A stretch of 64,000 nt of DNA from assembly GCF_032823475.1 (NCBI RefSeq), contig NZ_CP127915.1, forward strand, positions 2,604,001-2,668,000. Reading direction: 5' to 3'. Positions 57,320-64,000 of this stretch are shown here, in pieces; position 1 is the first letter of the stretch; every line of letters starts with the position of its first letter. Made by a program: the position numbers and the translations under genes. This stretch comes from Acinetobacter sp. SAAs474 (GTDB lineage Bacteria > Pseudomonadota > Gammaproteobacteria > Pseudomonadales > Moraxellaceae). The notes below the pieces were generated by a model. The model searched no databases. It had not been told where the DNA came from and worked only from the letters and a program-made list of their open reading frames with translations.

Positions 57320-57352
57320 AAAAGGCTGTTTGATCAATATCAACAGCCTTTT
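57320..57352 (-). terminator. Terminator of the mgd operon
   Basis: AAAAGGCTGTT pairs with AACAGCCTTTT over an 11-nt loop. On the minus strand GCC is followed by TTTTT. It lies 20 bp past the mgdD stop. Confidence 0.8.
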
Positions 57353-57371
57353 GTCTAGAGTTAGCTTACAT

Positions 57372-58034
57372 CTATGGATTTAATAAGGCATCTACTCCTG
57401 CTGCTTTGCCACCAAACTCAGCAATCGCATCCAACAGTACTTGCCATAAATATAATGCAGCAGCACGATCACATAAAATATTGAATTTCTGTGTTTGTAA
57501 ATCACTTACATTTAAAATAATACCATTAATACGGGCAATCGATGTCTGTACCACCTGCCCGACAGAAAATGCGTCAGCAGATAAATCTACAGCGCATAAT
57601 TTCGCCATGACCTGCGCAATATGATGTCCTGTTAATTGAATCCACGCATGACTATCTTGCCGAGCCAATAAATAATTTGCTCGGCCATCTGCGCGCCAAT
57701 CTTGTTCTAAAGTACGAACATTTTCACCAAAATTCAACAATCCCCCTAATAGTAAATATTCATAATGAGAAAGCTTTGCAACCAAGCTACCATCCTTTTG
57801 CTGACATAAGCTGTTAGGCTGTTCAGGAACTTGAAAACCATGTTCAGTTAAAAAATCTGCACTGTCCAGACCGCGAAAACCTACGCGGGGTAGATGGGTT
57901 AAATCAATAATGGCACATTGCTGGATTTGAGCAAGATCATCTCCTGCTAACAATAAAGTATCTTGACCAAAGATTTGATAGGCTGGTGAACATTGTTGTA
58001 TTGGACTTTGTGCAGTAGGATACAAACGATTCAT
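57372..58034 (-). CDS. mgdD: N-methylglutamate dehydrogenase subunit D (sarcosine oxidase gamma-like)
   Basis: This 220-residue protein is of the SoxG/GCV-T-like gamma-subunit family. Features include CAIIDLTHLPRVGFRGLDSAD, SHAWIQLTGHHIAQVMAKLCAVDL and a C-terminal AALYLWQVLLDAI. It is a structural partner of the large subunit in heterotetrameric sarcosine oxidase and N-methylglutamate dehydrogenase. Its start overlaps the mgdC stop by 4 bp, and AGGAG is eight bases before the ATG. Assignment to MGD rather than sarcosine oxidase rests on the neighbouring gmaS-mgsABC. Confidence 0.82.
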   Translation of the reverse strand: MNRLYPTAQSPIQQCSPAYQIFGQDTLLLAGDDLAQIQQCAIIDLTHLPRVGFRGLDSADFLTEHGFQVPEQPNSLCQQKDGSLVAKLSHYEYLLLGGLLNFGENVRTLEQDWRADGRANYLLARQDSHAWIQLTGHHIAQVMAKLCAVDLSADAFSVGQVVQTSIARINGIILNVSDLQTQKFNILCDRAAALYLWQVLLDAIAEFGGKAAGVDALLNP

Positions 58035-60949
58035 GAGGTGATCTCCTGACGACTATTATTCGGATCGTAAAAAGGTGCTTTCACCACCGTGGCATAAACA
58101 AGTGCTCCTTTTTCCACACGAATTGGAAATTGCTGCCCAATCTCACTTTGCTCAATACCCACATAAGCTAAACCAATAATTTGATCTAAAGTTGGTGAAT
58201 ATTCACAAGAAGTGATATGTCCAGTAATGTGTTCATTATTTAAAACAATATGACCCTCTAACGGTTTTTCATGTTGTTTATCTAAAACAAAGGCCACCAA
58301 TTTACGTTTTAATGGCTGTTGCTGTAAAATTTCAATCGAACGCTTGCCAACAAACCAAGGTTTATTTTTTGCTACCGCCCAAGATAAATCAACTTCTTGA
58401 GGATGGGACATACCATCCGTATCTTGACTGACAATAATATGACCTTTTTCTAAACGTAATAAACGCTGTGCTTCGACACCAAATGGTTGTATAGAAAATG
58501 CTGTACCCGCTTCAATTAATAGATCCCAAATAAACTCACCATAACGTGCAGGGAAATGAATTTCATAACCTAATTCCCCGACAAACCCCACACGTAGAAT
58601 ACGTACTGGAATTCCTTCGATTGTGCCTAAGCGTAGGCCTAGATATGGAAAAGCCGTGGCACTAAAATCAACATCGTGACAGACTTGCTGCATGACTTGA
58701 CGTGAATTTGGCCCTGCAATATTAACGGCCGAAAATGCAGTGGTAACATTCGCAATATCAACATTTAAACGCCATTGCGCATTCCATTTCAGCATTTGCT
58801 GATAAATCCGCTCTACACCACTGGTTGTTGCTGTCACATAAAAATGATCTTCACTTAATCGTCCAGCAACACCATCATCAATAATCACCCCATCTTCTGC
58901 AGTCATCACGGCATAACGGGTTTTTCCAATTGGTAATTTGGTAAATGCAAAAGTGTATAAACGATTAATAAACTCAGCACTATCTGGACCACGAATATCT
59001 AACCCACCTAGTGTCGAAACATCAATAATGCCCACCTTTTGTCGTACATGACGTACTTCATTTTCAATATGCTGTAAACGTCTGGCAACATCACCATAAT
59101 ATGCTGGACGTTGCCAATTACCAGCCGGCATCATTTGCGCACCAGCCTCTAGATGACGTCGATGCATTGGTGTCTGGCGGTATGGATCAAAACCACGGCC
59201 AGCAATATGTGCCAGTTTTTCTGCCGTAAAGGGTGGCCGCGCTGTAGTGACACCCGTTTCACTGACCGTACGATCTGTATATTTGGCCACTAAGCGTGCT
59301 GTCGGCAACGCAGAGTGACGACCTTGTGATGGTCCCATACCCACAGTAGAAAACCGTTTAACAAGCTGAATATCTCGATAACCAGATTTAGTGGCATTAA
59401 TGATATCGCGAATTTGTAAATCTTCATCGTAATCAACAAATTCCTTGCCTTTAGGATGTGGGAAAATTGGCCAAGGAAAATTGATAGGTGGTTCTACAAA
59501 ATCCATTTTCACTGGTGTCTGCGCTTGTCCTGAAATCTCAGCAACTGCCCGTAATGCGCTCTGTGTGGCATGCTGTAGAACATGATCTAATTGATATAGC
59601 CCGCTAACAGAACCACTAATTTTTAAACCTTCAGGTAAACCTGAAATACTAAATTGAGCATGGATATCGTCATAACTTAATTTCGCACCTACCTGACATA
59701 ATAATTGATACACAGGCATATAACCTGAAGACATCGCCAAAACATCACAATCAATTTTTGTGCCTGTCTGAGCGACTTGACCTTCGGCAATAATACTGCG
59801 AATCTCCACAGCCACTAATCGCTGTATTCCTTTAGCTGCAATTGCTTCATATACCGTACTATTTAAATATAATGGAATATTTCGTTCGCTTAAGGCTTGA
59901 TGTAATAGTGGATCATGAGCAGCCATACGCATATCGACTAAAGCCGCGACATGGATACCTGCTTCAATTAAATCTAAAGCAGCTAAATAACCATCATCAT
60001 GTCCTGTTAAAATGACAATATTCTGGCCAGGACGAACTGCATATAATTTAACCAACCGCTGTACCGCACTGGTCAATAATATTCCCGGTAAATCATTATT
60101 ACGAAAAATGACCGGTTGATCAAAACTTCCGCTTGCCACAATACATTGTTTAGCACGAACTTTATACATGCGTTTTGCTTGAATCACGGGTAAATAGTGA
60201 TCAGTAAACCATGCATTACAAATTGCTTTCCGAAGTATCGTAATATTTTGATGCTGTTCTACATCAGCGATCAATTGATGTGCCAATGCTGTCGCTTTTT
60301 GTCCAGCAACATCAAAACGAGCATAATTTAAACTACCACCCAGCACTTTATCTTGTTCAATTAAAATCACTTTTAGGCCAGCATCAGCCGCAGTGAGTGC
60401 AGCTTGTAATCCTGCAGGTCCGGCACCAATAATGGCAATATCGGTAAATAAGTAGGCTTTATCGTAATACTCAGGCTGAAAATTTAAATCAAGTACACCC
60501 AGACCTGCTTTTTTACGAATCAAAGGCTCCCATAATTTCCAAACACCTTTTGGTTTATAAAATGAACGATAATAAAAACCTACTGGCATAAATTTAGAAA
60601 AACGACCTAAAAATGCATCAGTATCTTTCATTAAAGAACCTGCATAATTTTGGCCCATGGCAGATAAACCTGATGTAATTTCGGTATGATCTGCCAATAC
60701 ATTGGCTTCATGTGGTAATTGAATCAATGTATTGGCATCTTGGCCAGCCATCGTTAATGGTGCACGTGGACGATGATATTTAAATGATCTCGAAATAATC
60801 CAACGTTGATTGGCAATCAATGCACTGGCAATACTATCGCCCATATAACCTTGAAAAGTCTGTTGATCAAATTGAAAAGTTACTGGCTGCTGACGATCAA
60901 TTTGACTACCATAAGGTAAAGGCAGTCGATCTAAACTTGCTGCTTTCAT
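58031..60949 (-). CDS. mgdC: N-methylglutamate dehydrogenase subunit C (sarcosine oxidase alpha-like)
   Basis: This 972-residue subunit opens with the segment of Fer2-like fold (FQFDQQTFQGYMGDSIASAL). The NAD/FAD Rossmann motif is IAIIGAGPAGLQAALTAADA (about 170-190). The C-terminal 380 or so residues form a GCV-T aminomethyltransferase domain (GIIDVSTLGGLDIRGPDSAE, VGFVGELGYEIHFPARYGEF), which passes the oxidised methyl carbon to tetrahydrofolate as 5,10-methylene-THF. It overlaps both neighbours by 4 bp. The family cannot by itself separate N-methylglutamate from sarcosine as substrate. Confidence 0.87.
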   Translation of the reverse strand: MKAASLDRLPLPYGSQIDRQQPVTFQFDQQTFQGYMGDSIASALIANQRWIISRSFKYHRPRAPLTMAGQDANTLIQLPHEANVLADHTEITSGLSAMGQNYAGSLMKDTDAFLGRFSKFMPVGFYYRSFYKPKGVWKLWEPLIRKKAGLGVLDLNFQPEYYDKAYLFTDIAIIGAGPAGLQAALTAADAGLKVILIEQDKVLGGSLNYARFDVAGQKATALAHQLIADVEQHQNITILRKAICNAWFTDHYLPVIQAKRMYKVRAKQCIVASGSFDQPVIFRNNDLPGILLTSAVQRLVKLYAVRPGQNIVILTGHDDGYLAALDLIEAGIHVAALVDMRMAAHDPLLHQALSERNIPLYLNSTVYEAIAAKGIQRLVAVEIRSIIAEGQVAQTGTKIDCDVLAMSSGYMPVYQLLCQVGAKLSYDDIHAQFSISGLPEGLKISGSVSGLYQLDHVLQHATQSALRAVAEISGQAQTPVKMDFVEPPINFPWPIFPHPKGKEFVDYDEDLQIRDIINATKSGYRDIQLVKRFSTVGMGPSQGRHSALPTARLVAKYTDRTVSETGVTTARPPFTAEKLAHIAGRGFDPYRQTPMHRRHLEAGAQMMPAGNWQRPAYYGDVARRLQHIENEVRHVRQKVGIIDVSTLGGLDIRGPDSAEFINRLYTFAFTKLPIGKTRYAVMTAEDGVIIDDGVAGRLSEDHFYVTATTSGVERIYQQMLKWNAQWRLNVDIANVTTAFSAVNIAGPNSRQVMQQVCHDVDFSATAFPYLGLRLGTIEGIPVRILRVGFVGELGYEIHFPARYGEFIWDLLIEAGTAFSIQPFGVEAQRLLRLEKGHIIVSQDTDGMSHPQEVDLSWAVAKNKPWFVGKRSIEILQQQPLKRKLVAFVLDKQHEKPLEGHIVLNNEHITGHITSCEYSPTLDQIIGLAYVGIEQSEIGQQFPIRVEKGALVYATVVKAPFYDPNNSRQEITS

Positions 60950-61281
60950 ACGGCCATCCCCTGTACTTCATTTGTTTTATTACCCGTTTTTTCAACAGCA
61001 ATCATGGTAAATTCCACACGACTGTTAAACATTTCACGCGCATCGAAAGTCGCTAGAATTTCATCTGTAATCGTATGTCTTTGCGCAATAAACCAATAAT
61101 TAGTGGGGGTATGCATCCACCACTCAAAAACTTCACCTGCAATATTATTCTTATTAAATACATAATCTGCCCATTGTTCATCACTACAACTGTTTTGATC
61201 AGGCATGGTCTTAAGCTCACCACCATAAGTAAATTCACTGATATTTCGTAGACCGTTTAAGGGACAACGCATCATTTTCAT
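60946..61281 (-). CDS. mgdB: N-methylglutamate dehydrogenase subunit B (sarcosine oxidase delta-like)
   Basis: This 111-residue delta-type subunit contains RCPLNGLRNISEFTYGGEL and EWWMHTPTNYWFIAQRHTI. In heterotetrameric sarcosine oxidase this subunit binds zinc through CPxC and a later H-x3-C. Here the second Cys of the first pair is Asn and the later Cys is also Asn, so the zinc site is not conserved. I believe this is usual in the N-methylglutamate branch, which supports MGD. GGAG precedes the ATG. Confidence 0.83.
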   Translation of the reverse strand: MKMMRCPLNGLRNISEFTYGGELKTMPDQNSCSDEQWADYVFNKNNIAGEVFEWWMHTPTNYWFIAQRHTITDEILATFDAREMFNSRVEFTMIAVEKTGNKTNEVQGMAV

Positions 61282-61292
61282 GTTATTACTCC

Positions 61293-62531
61293 TTAATGAC
61301 TCGCCGCAGTGGCGCCCATTTCATTGACTTGTTGAAAGCGGCTAAAACGTGATAATTCAAACGGCTTAATTAAGTCTGGTGTCTGTCCTGTCGCTACCAA
61401 TTGCGCCATGGTTTTGCCACAAATAGGCGTCGATTTAAATCCCCATGTTCCCCAACCCGCATCTAAATAATAATTGTCATAAGGTGATTTACCCATAATT
61501 GGACTATAGTCCGGTGTCATATCAGTAATCCCCGCCCACTGCCGCATCAGTTTGACATTGGCCATAAACGGAAACATTTCAATCGCATGTGCCAATAAAC
61601 TTTCTTTTAAATCAAGTGTTGAACGTGTGTTATACAATGGATATGGATCTGATCCTCCACCAAAAACAATTTCACCGCGACTGGTCTGTTGTACATAACA
61701 ATGTAATGCCGACGAACTGACCAATGGATCAATAAAAGGCTTAAATGGTTGCGAGACCATGGCTTGTAAGGGAAAGGTCTGAATGGGTGATTTAATATGC
61801 AGCTTGTTCATTAAAATGCTCGATGCACCTGCTATTGCCTGTACCACACAGCCACATTGGATTGTGCCGCGATTGGTTTTGACCGCAGTCACATGATGAT
61901 CATCACGCACAAAATCTTGTACTTCTGTTAACTGATGGATTTCTACACCACGTTTGGCTGCTTCTTTGGCATATCCCCATGCCACAGCATCATGACGTGC
62001 TGTAGCACCATCCATATGCCAGAGCCCTGCCAAAACGGGTAAATGTGCTGGATCTAAATTAAGACATGGCACTAACTCTTTAATTTGCTGACGATCAATC
62101 ATTTCGGTGCGGCCACCAAAATGTTTATTTACTTCAGCACGTTGACGAAATGCACGTACTGTGGCATCCGTATGTGCCAAGGTGAGCTGGCCACGTTCTG
62201 AGTACATGATATTAAAATCAAATTCGTTCGATAAATTTTTAAATAAATTAACTGATTCCGAATAAAATTTTACGCCTTCAGCAGTTAAATAATTGGAACG
62301 AATTACGGCAGTATTGCGTGCGGTATTTCCTCCACCAAGATAGGCTTTTTCCAAGACAGCAACATTCGTGATACCTTGGTATTTTGCAAGATAATATGCC
62401 GTTGCTAAACCATGACCGCCAGCACCAATAATGACCACATCATAATGTGACTTCAATTCCTTTGGTGGAGGCAGATCAACTTCAACAGGATATTCACTGC
62501 TTAATCCGTATTTGAGCAGACCAAGTGGCAT
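61293..62531 (-). CDS. mgdA: N-methylglutamate dehydrogenase subunit A (sarcosine oxidase beta-like)
   Basis: This 412-residue flavoprotein is the catalytic beta-type subunit. The FAD-binding motif is VVIIGAGGHGLATAYYLAKY (about 31-50), with the GGNTARNTAVIRSNYL block after it. A histidine in GATARHDAVAWGYA corresponds to the one that carries covalent FMN in sarcosine oxidase. The C-terminal GWGTWGFKSTPICGKTMAQL closes the FAD site. GGAG is eight bases before the ATG. It follows folD by 45 bp and leads mgdABCD in the family's usual order. Confidence 0.86.
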   Translation of the reverse strand: MPLGLLKYGLSSEYPVEVDLPPPKELKSHYDVVIIGAGGHGLATAYYLAKYQGITNVAVLEKAYLGGGNTARNTAVIRSNYLTAEGVKFYSESVNLFKNLSNEFDFNIMYSERGQLTLAHTDATVRAFRQRAEVNKHFGGRTEMIDRQQIKELVPCLNLDPAHLPVLAGLWHMDGATARHDAVAWGYAKEAAKRGVEIHQLTEVQDFVRDDHHVTAVKTNRGTIQCGCVVQAIAGASSILMNKLHIKSPIQTFPLQAMVSQPFKPFIDPLVSSSALHCYVQQTSRGEIVFGGGSDPYPLYNTRSTLDLKESLLAHAIEMFPFMANVKLMRQWAGITDMTPDYSPIMGKSPYDNYYLDAGWGTWGFKSTPICGKTMAQLVATGQTPDLIKPFELSRFSRFQQVNEMGATAASH

Positions 62532-62576
62532 GATTTTTTCTCCAAGGCATATCTTTCAATGCCGCTATCTCATGAT

Positions 62577-63476
62577 CTAAAATGATTGAATCTGCAGACG
62601 TGCAGCGTTAAGCGTATTTTTCATTAAATAGGCAATCGTCATAGGACCTACACCACCAGGCACCGGTGTAATGGCTTTGACCTGAGAGACTACATCAGCA
62701 AAATCAACATCTCCGACCAAACGGTTTTGACCATTGTGTTGTATACGGTTAATACCAACATCAATCACGACTGCTTGTGGCTTAAGATAAGACGCATTAA
62801 TCATGTGAGGTTGACCCACAGCTGCAACTAAAATATCTGCGGTCTTACAGATTTCCTGAATGTTTTTTGTCCGTGAATGGACGATCGTAACTGTACAATT
62901 TTCTTGTAATAACAAGGCTGCCATTGGCTTTCCAACAATATTAGAACGCCCCACCACCACAGCATGTAAACCCGATAAATTTTCGCCCAAGGTTTCTTTT
63001 AATAAACGAATACAACCTGTTGGTGTACAAGGTGTTAATACATCGCGGCCTTGACTCAGGCCACCCACATTTTCACTATGAAATCCATCTACATCTTTGA
63101 TGGGATCAATCCGCTGTAACACCAGTATTTCATCAATATGTGCAGGTAATGGCAGTTGTACTAAAATGCCATTTACTGTAGGGTCTGCATTCAATTGATC
63201 AATTTTTTCTAATAGTATTTCGGCTGTTGTTTCTGCAGCAAAACGAAACTCTAAAGAACGAATTCCCACCTCTAAAGCTTTTTCAACTTTATTACGAACA
63301 TAAACATGACTTGCAGGATCATCACCCAGCAAAATCACGGCCAGACAAGGTTCAATTTGTTGTGCTTTAAGCAGTTGTACATCGGCTTTAATTTCTGCCA
63401 ATACACGTTGTGCAATAGCTTTACCATCAATAATGGACATCTCAGTCGATGTCGGTATTTGAGTAACTAAATTCAT
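62577..63476 (-). CDS. folD: Methylenetetrahydrofolate dehydrogenase/cyclohydrolase
   Basis: This 299-residue bifunctional enzyme oxidises 5,10-methylene-THF to 10-formyl-THF. Motifs are [14 protein letters not shown] with the catalytic Lys, [47 protein letters not shown] and the C-terminal [18 protein letters not shown]. The first ATG overlaps the purU stop by 4 bp; a start at 63440 is possible. Its place between purU and mgdABCD suggests a dedicated copy that clears the methylene-THF made by the dehydrogenase. Confidence 0.94.
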   Translation of the reverse strand: MNLVTQIPTSTEMSIIDGKAIAQRVLAEIKADVQLLKAQQIEPCLAVILLGDDPASHVYVRNKVEKALEVGIRSLEFRFAAETTAEILLEKIDQLNADPTVNGILVQLPLPAHIDEILVLQRIDPIKDVDGFHSENVGGLSQGRDVLTPCTPTGCIRLLKETLGENLSGLHAVVVGRSNIVGKPMAALLLQENCTVTIVHSRTKNIQEICKTADILVAAVGQPHMINASYLKPQAVVIDVGINRIQHNGQNRLVGDVDFADVVSQVKAITPVPGGVGPMTIAYLMKNTLNAARLQIQSF

Positions 63477-64000
63477 TTAAAAATCACCGTACGATCATCA
63501 TTTAAAAACACACGGTGTTCCACAAAGTATTTCACTGCTTTGGATAATGCCACCGTTTCTGTATCACGCCCTACTGAGACTAAATCCTCAGGTAAATAGG
63601 CATGATCCACACGTTGTACTTCTTGTTCGATAATTGGACCCTCATCTAAATCCCCTGTGACAAAATGTGCAGTTGCACCAATCAGTTTTACGCCACGTTC
63701 AAAGGCCTGATGATAAGGTTTGGCACCTTTAAAGCCCGGTAGGAATGAATGATGAATATTGATGGCACGACCAGCCAATTGACGGCAAAGCTGATCAGAA
63801 AGAATTTGCATATAGCGCGCTAAAATCACCAGTTCAGTCTCTGTTTCATCGATGATTCTAAGTAATTCGGCTTCTTGCTGTGCTTTGGTTTCTTTATTGA
63901 CAGGGAGGTAGATAAAACGTAATCCTTCACGTTCAGCAATTGGGCGTAAATCTAGATGATTCGACACAATTGCAGTAATTTGAAAATCCAATTCTCCTTT
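63473..64000 (-). CDS. purU: Formyltetrahydrofolate deformylase, C-terminal part
   Basis: This enzyme hydrolyses 10-formyl-THF to formate and THF. The frame is open to the right edge, so only about 175 of the usual 280 or so residues are visible and the N-terminal ACT domain lies outside. The formyltransferase-fold signatures are [21 protein letters not shown] and [17 protein letters not shown], with the catalytic Asn-His-Asp set. It overlaps folD by 4 bp and would free THF for further methyl oxidation. Confidence 0.93.
   Translation of the reverse strand, partial: KGELDFQITAIVSNHLDLRPIAEREGLRFIYLPVNKETKAQQEAELLRIIDETETELVILARYMQILSDQLCRQLAGRAINIHHSFLPGFKGAKPYHQAFERGVKLIGATAHFVTGDLDEGPIIEQEVQRVDHAYLPEDLVSVGRDTETVALSKAVKYFVEHRVFLNDDRTVIFK

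Noticed and set aside
57372..62531. Heterotetrameric sarcosine oxidase of glycine-betaine catabolism
   Set aside because: The subunits fit that family, but no glyA, betaine or dimethylglycine genes are nearby, while gmaS and mgsABC are. The delta subunit also lacks the zinc ligands. Sarcosine oxidase remains the fallback.

Overview
The window is AT-rich bacterial chromosome from a gammaproteobacterium, most likely Acinetobacter. The grounds are the cyo operon, Ata-like trimeric autotransporters, and the valine-catabolic and lipid-modification gene sets. The genus call rests on recognised protein families and was not checked by a search. No rRNA, tRNA or CRISPR array was found.

Layout, left to right. 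(1) 1-3039: end of a cytochrome bo3 oxidase operon (cyoB 3' part, cyoC, cyoD, cyoE), closed by a terminator. A small membrane-protein gene follows. (2) 3619-13870: two related YadA/Ata-type adhesin genes on the minus strand with long in-frame tandem repeats (258 bp and 591 bp periods). (3) 14436-22149: valine/isobutyrate catabolism (mmsA, mmsB, acyl-CoA synthetase, acyl-CoA dehydrogenase, 3-hydroxyisobutyryl-CoA hydrolase) with a divergent LysR regulator. (4) 22385-30604: an uncharacterised amine or amino-acid catabolic region: class II HDAC-like amidohydrolase, AraC and LuxR regulators, APC permease, DAO-type flavoprotein, RidA and an ornithine-cyclodeaminase-like enzyme. (5) 31042-34131: ribA, a MipA/OmpV porin-like protein, a DoxX-like protein and a MarR regulator. 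(6) 34372-47549: a membrane-lipid/photo-oxidative-stress cluster: NTF2-like lipoprotein, chalcone-isomerase-like protein, two-component system, two cyclopropane-synthase-like methyltransferases, DUF1295, DUF1365, flavin oxidoreductase, desaturase, lipocalin, NudC, FeS-type photolyase/cryptochrome, DUF2256 and DUF2805. (7) 47893-48170: remnant of an IS5-family element. (8) 48542-64000: what reads as a complete N-methylglutamate pathway for methylamine.

In region 8, a GlnT/GMAS-type synthetase would make gamma-glutamylmethylamide. The three-subunit N-methylglutamate synthase (mgsABC/glxBCD-like) would transfer the methylamine to 2-oxoglutarate. The four-subunit dehydrogenase (mgdABCD, related to heterotetrameric sarcosine oxidase) would oxidise N-methylglutamate and load the methyl carbon on tetrahydrofolate. 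FolD and PurU would release it as formate. An XRE-cupin regulator sits divergently to the synthetase gene. Two Amt transporter genes lie between the half-pathways. The first amt is broken by a one-base deficit in a G8 tract, yet it carries the same 21-bp palindrome in its upstream region as the regulator/synthetase promoter region. The second amt is intact and has a good sigma-54 promoter match. The window begins inside cyoB and ends inside purU.
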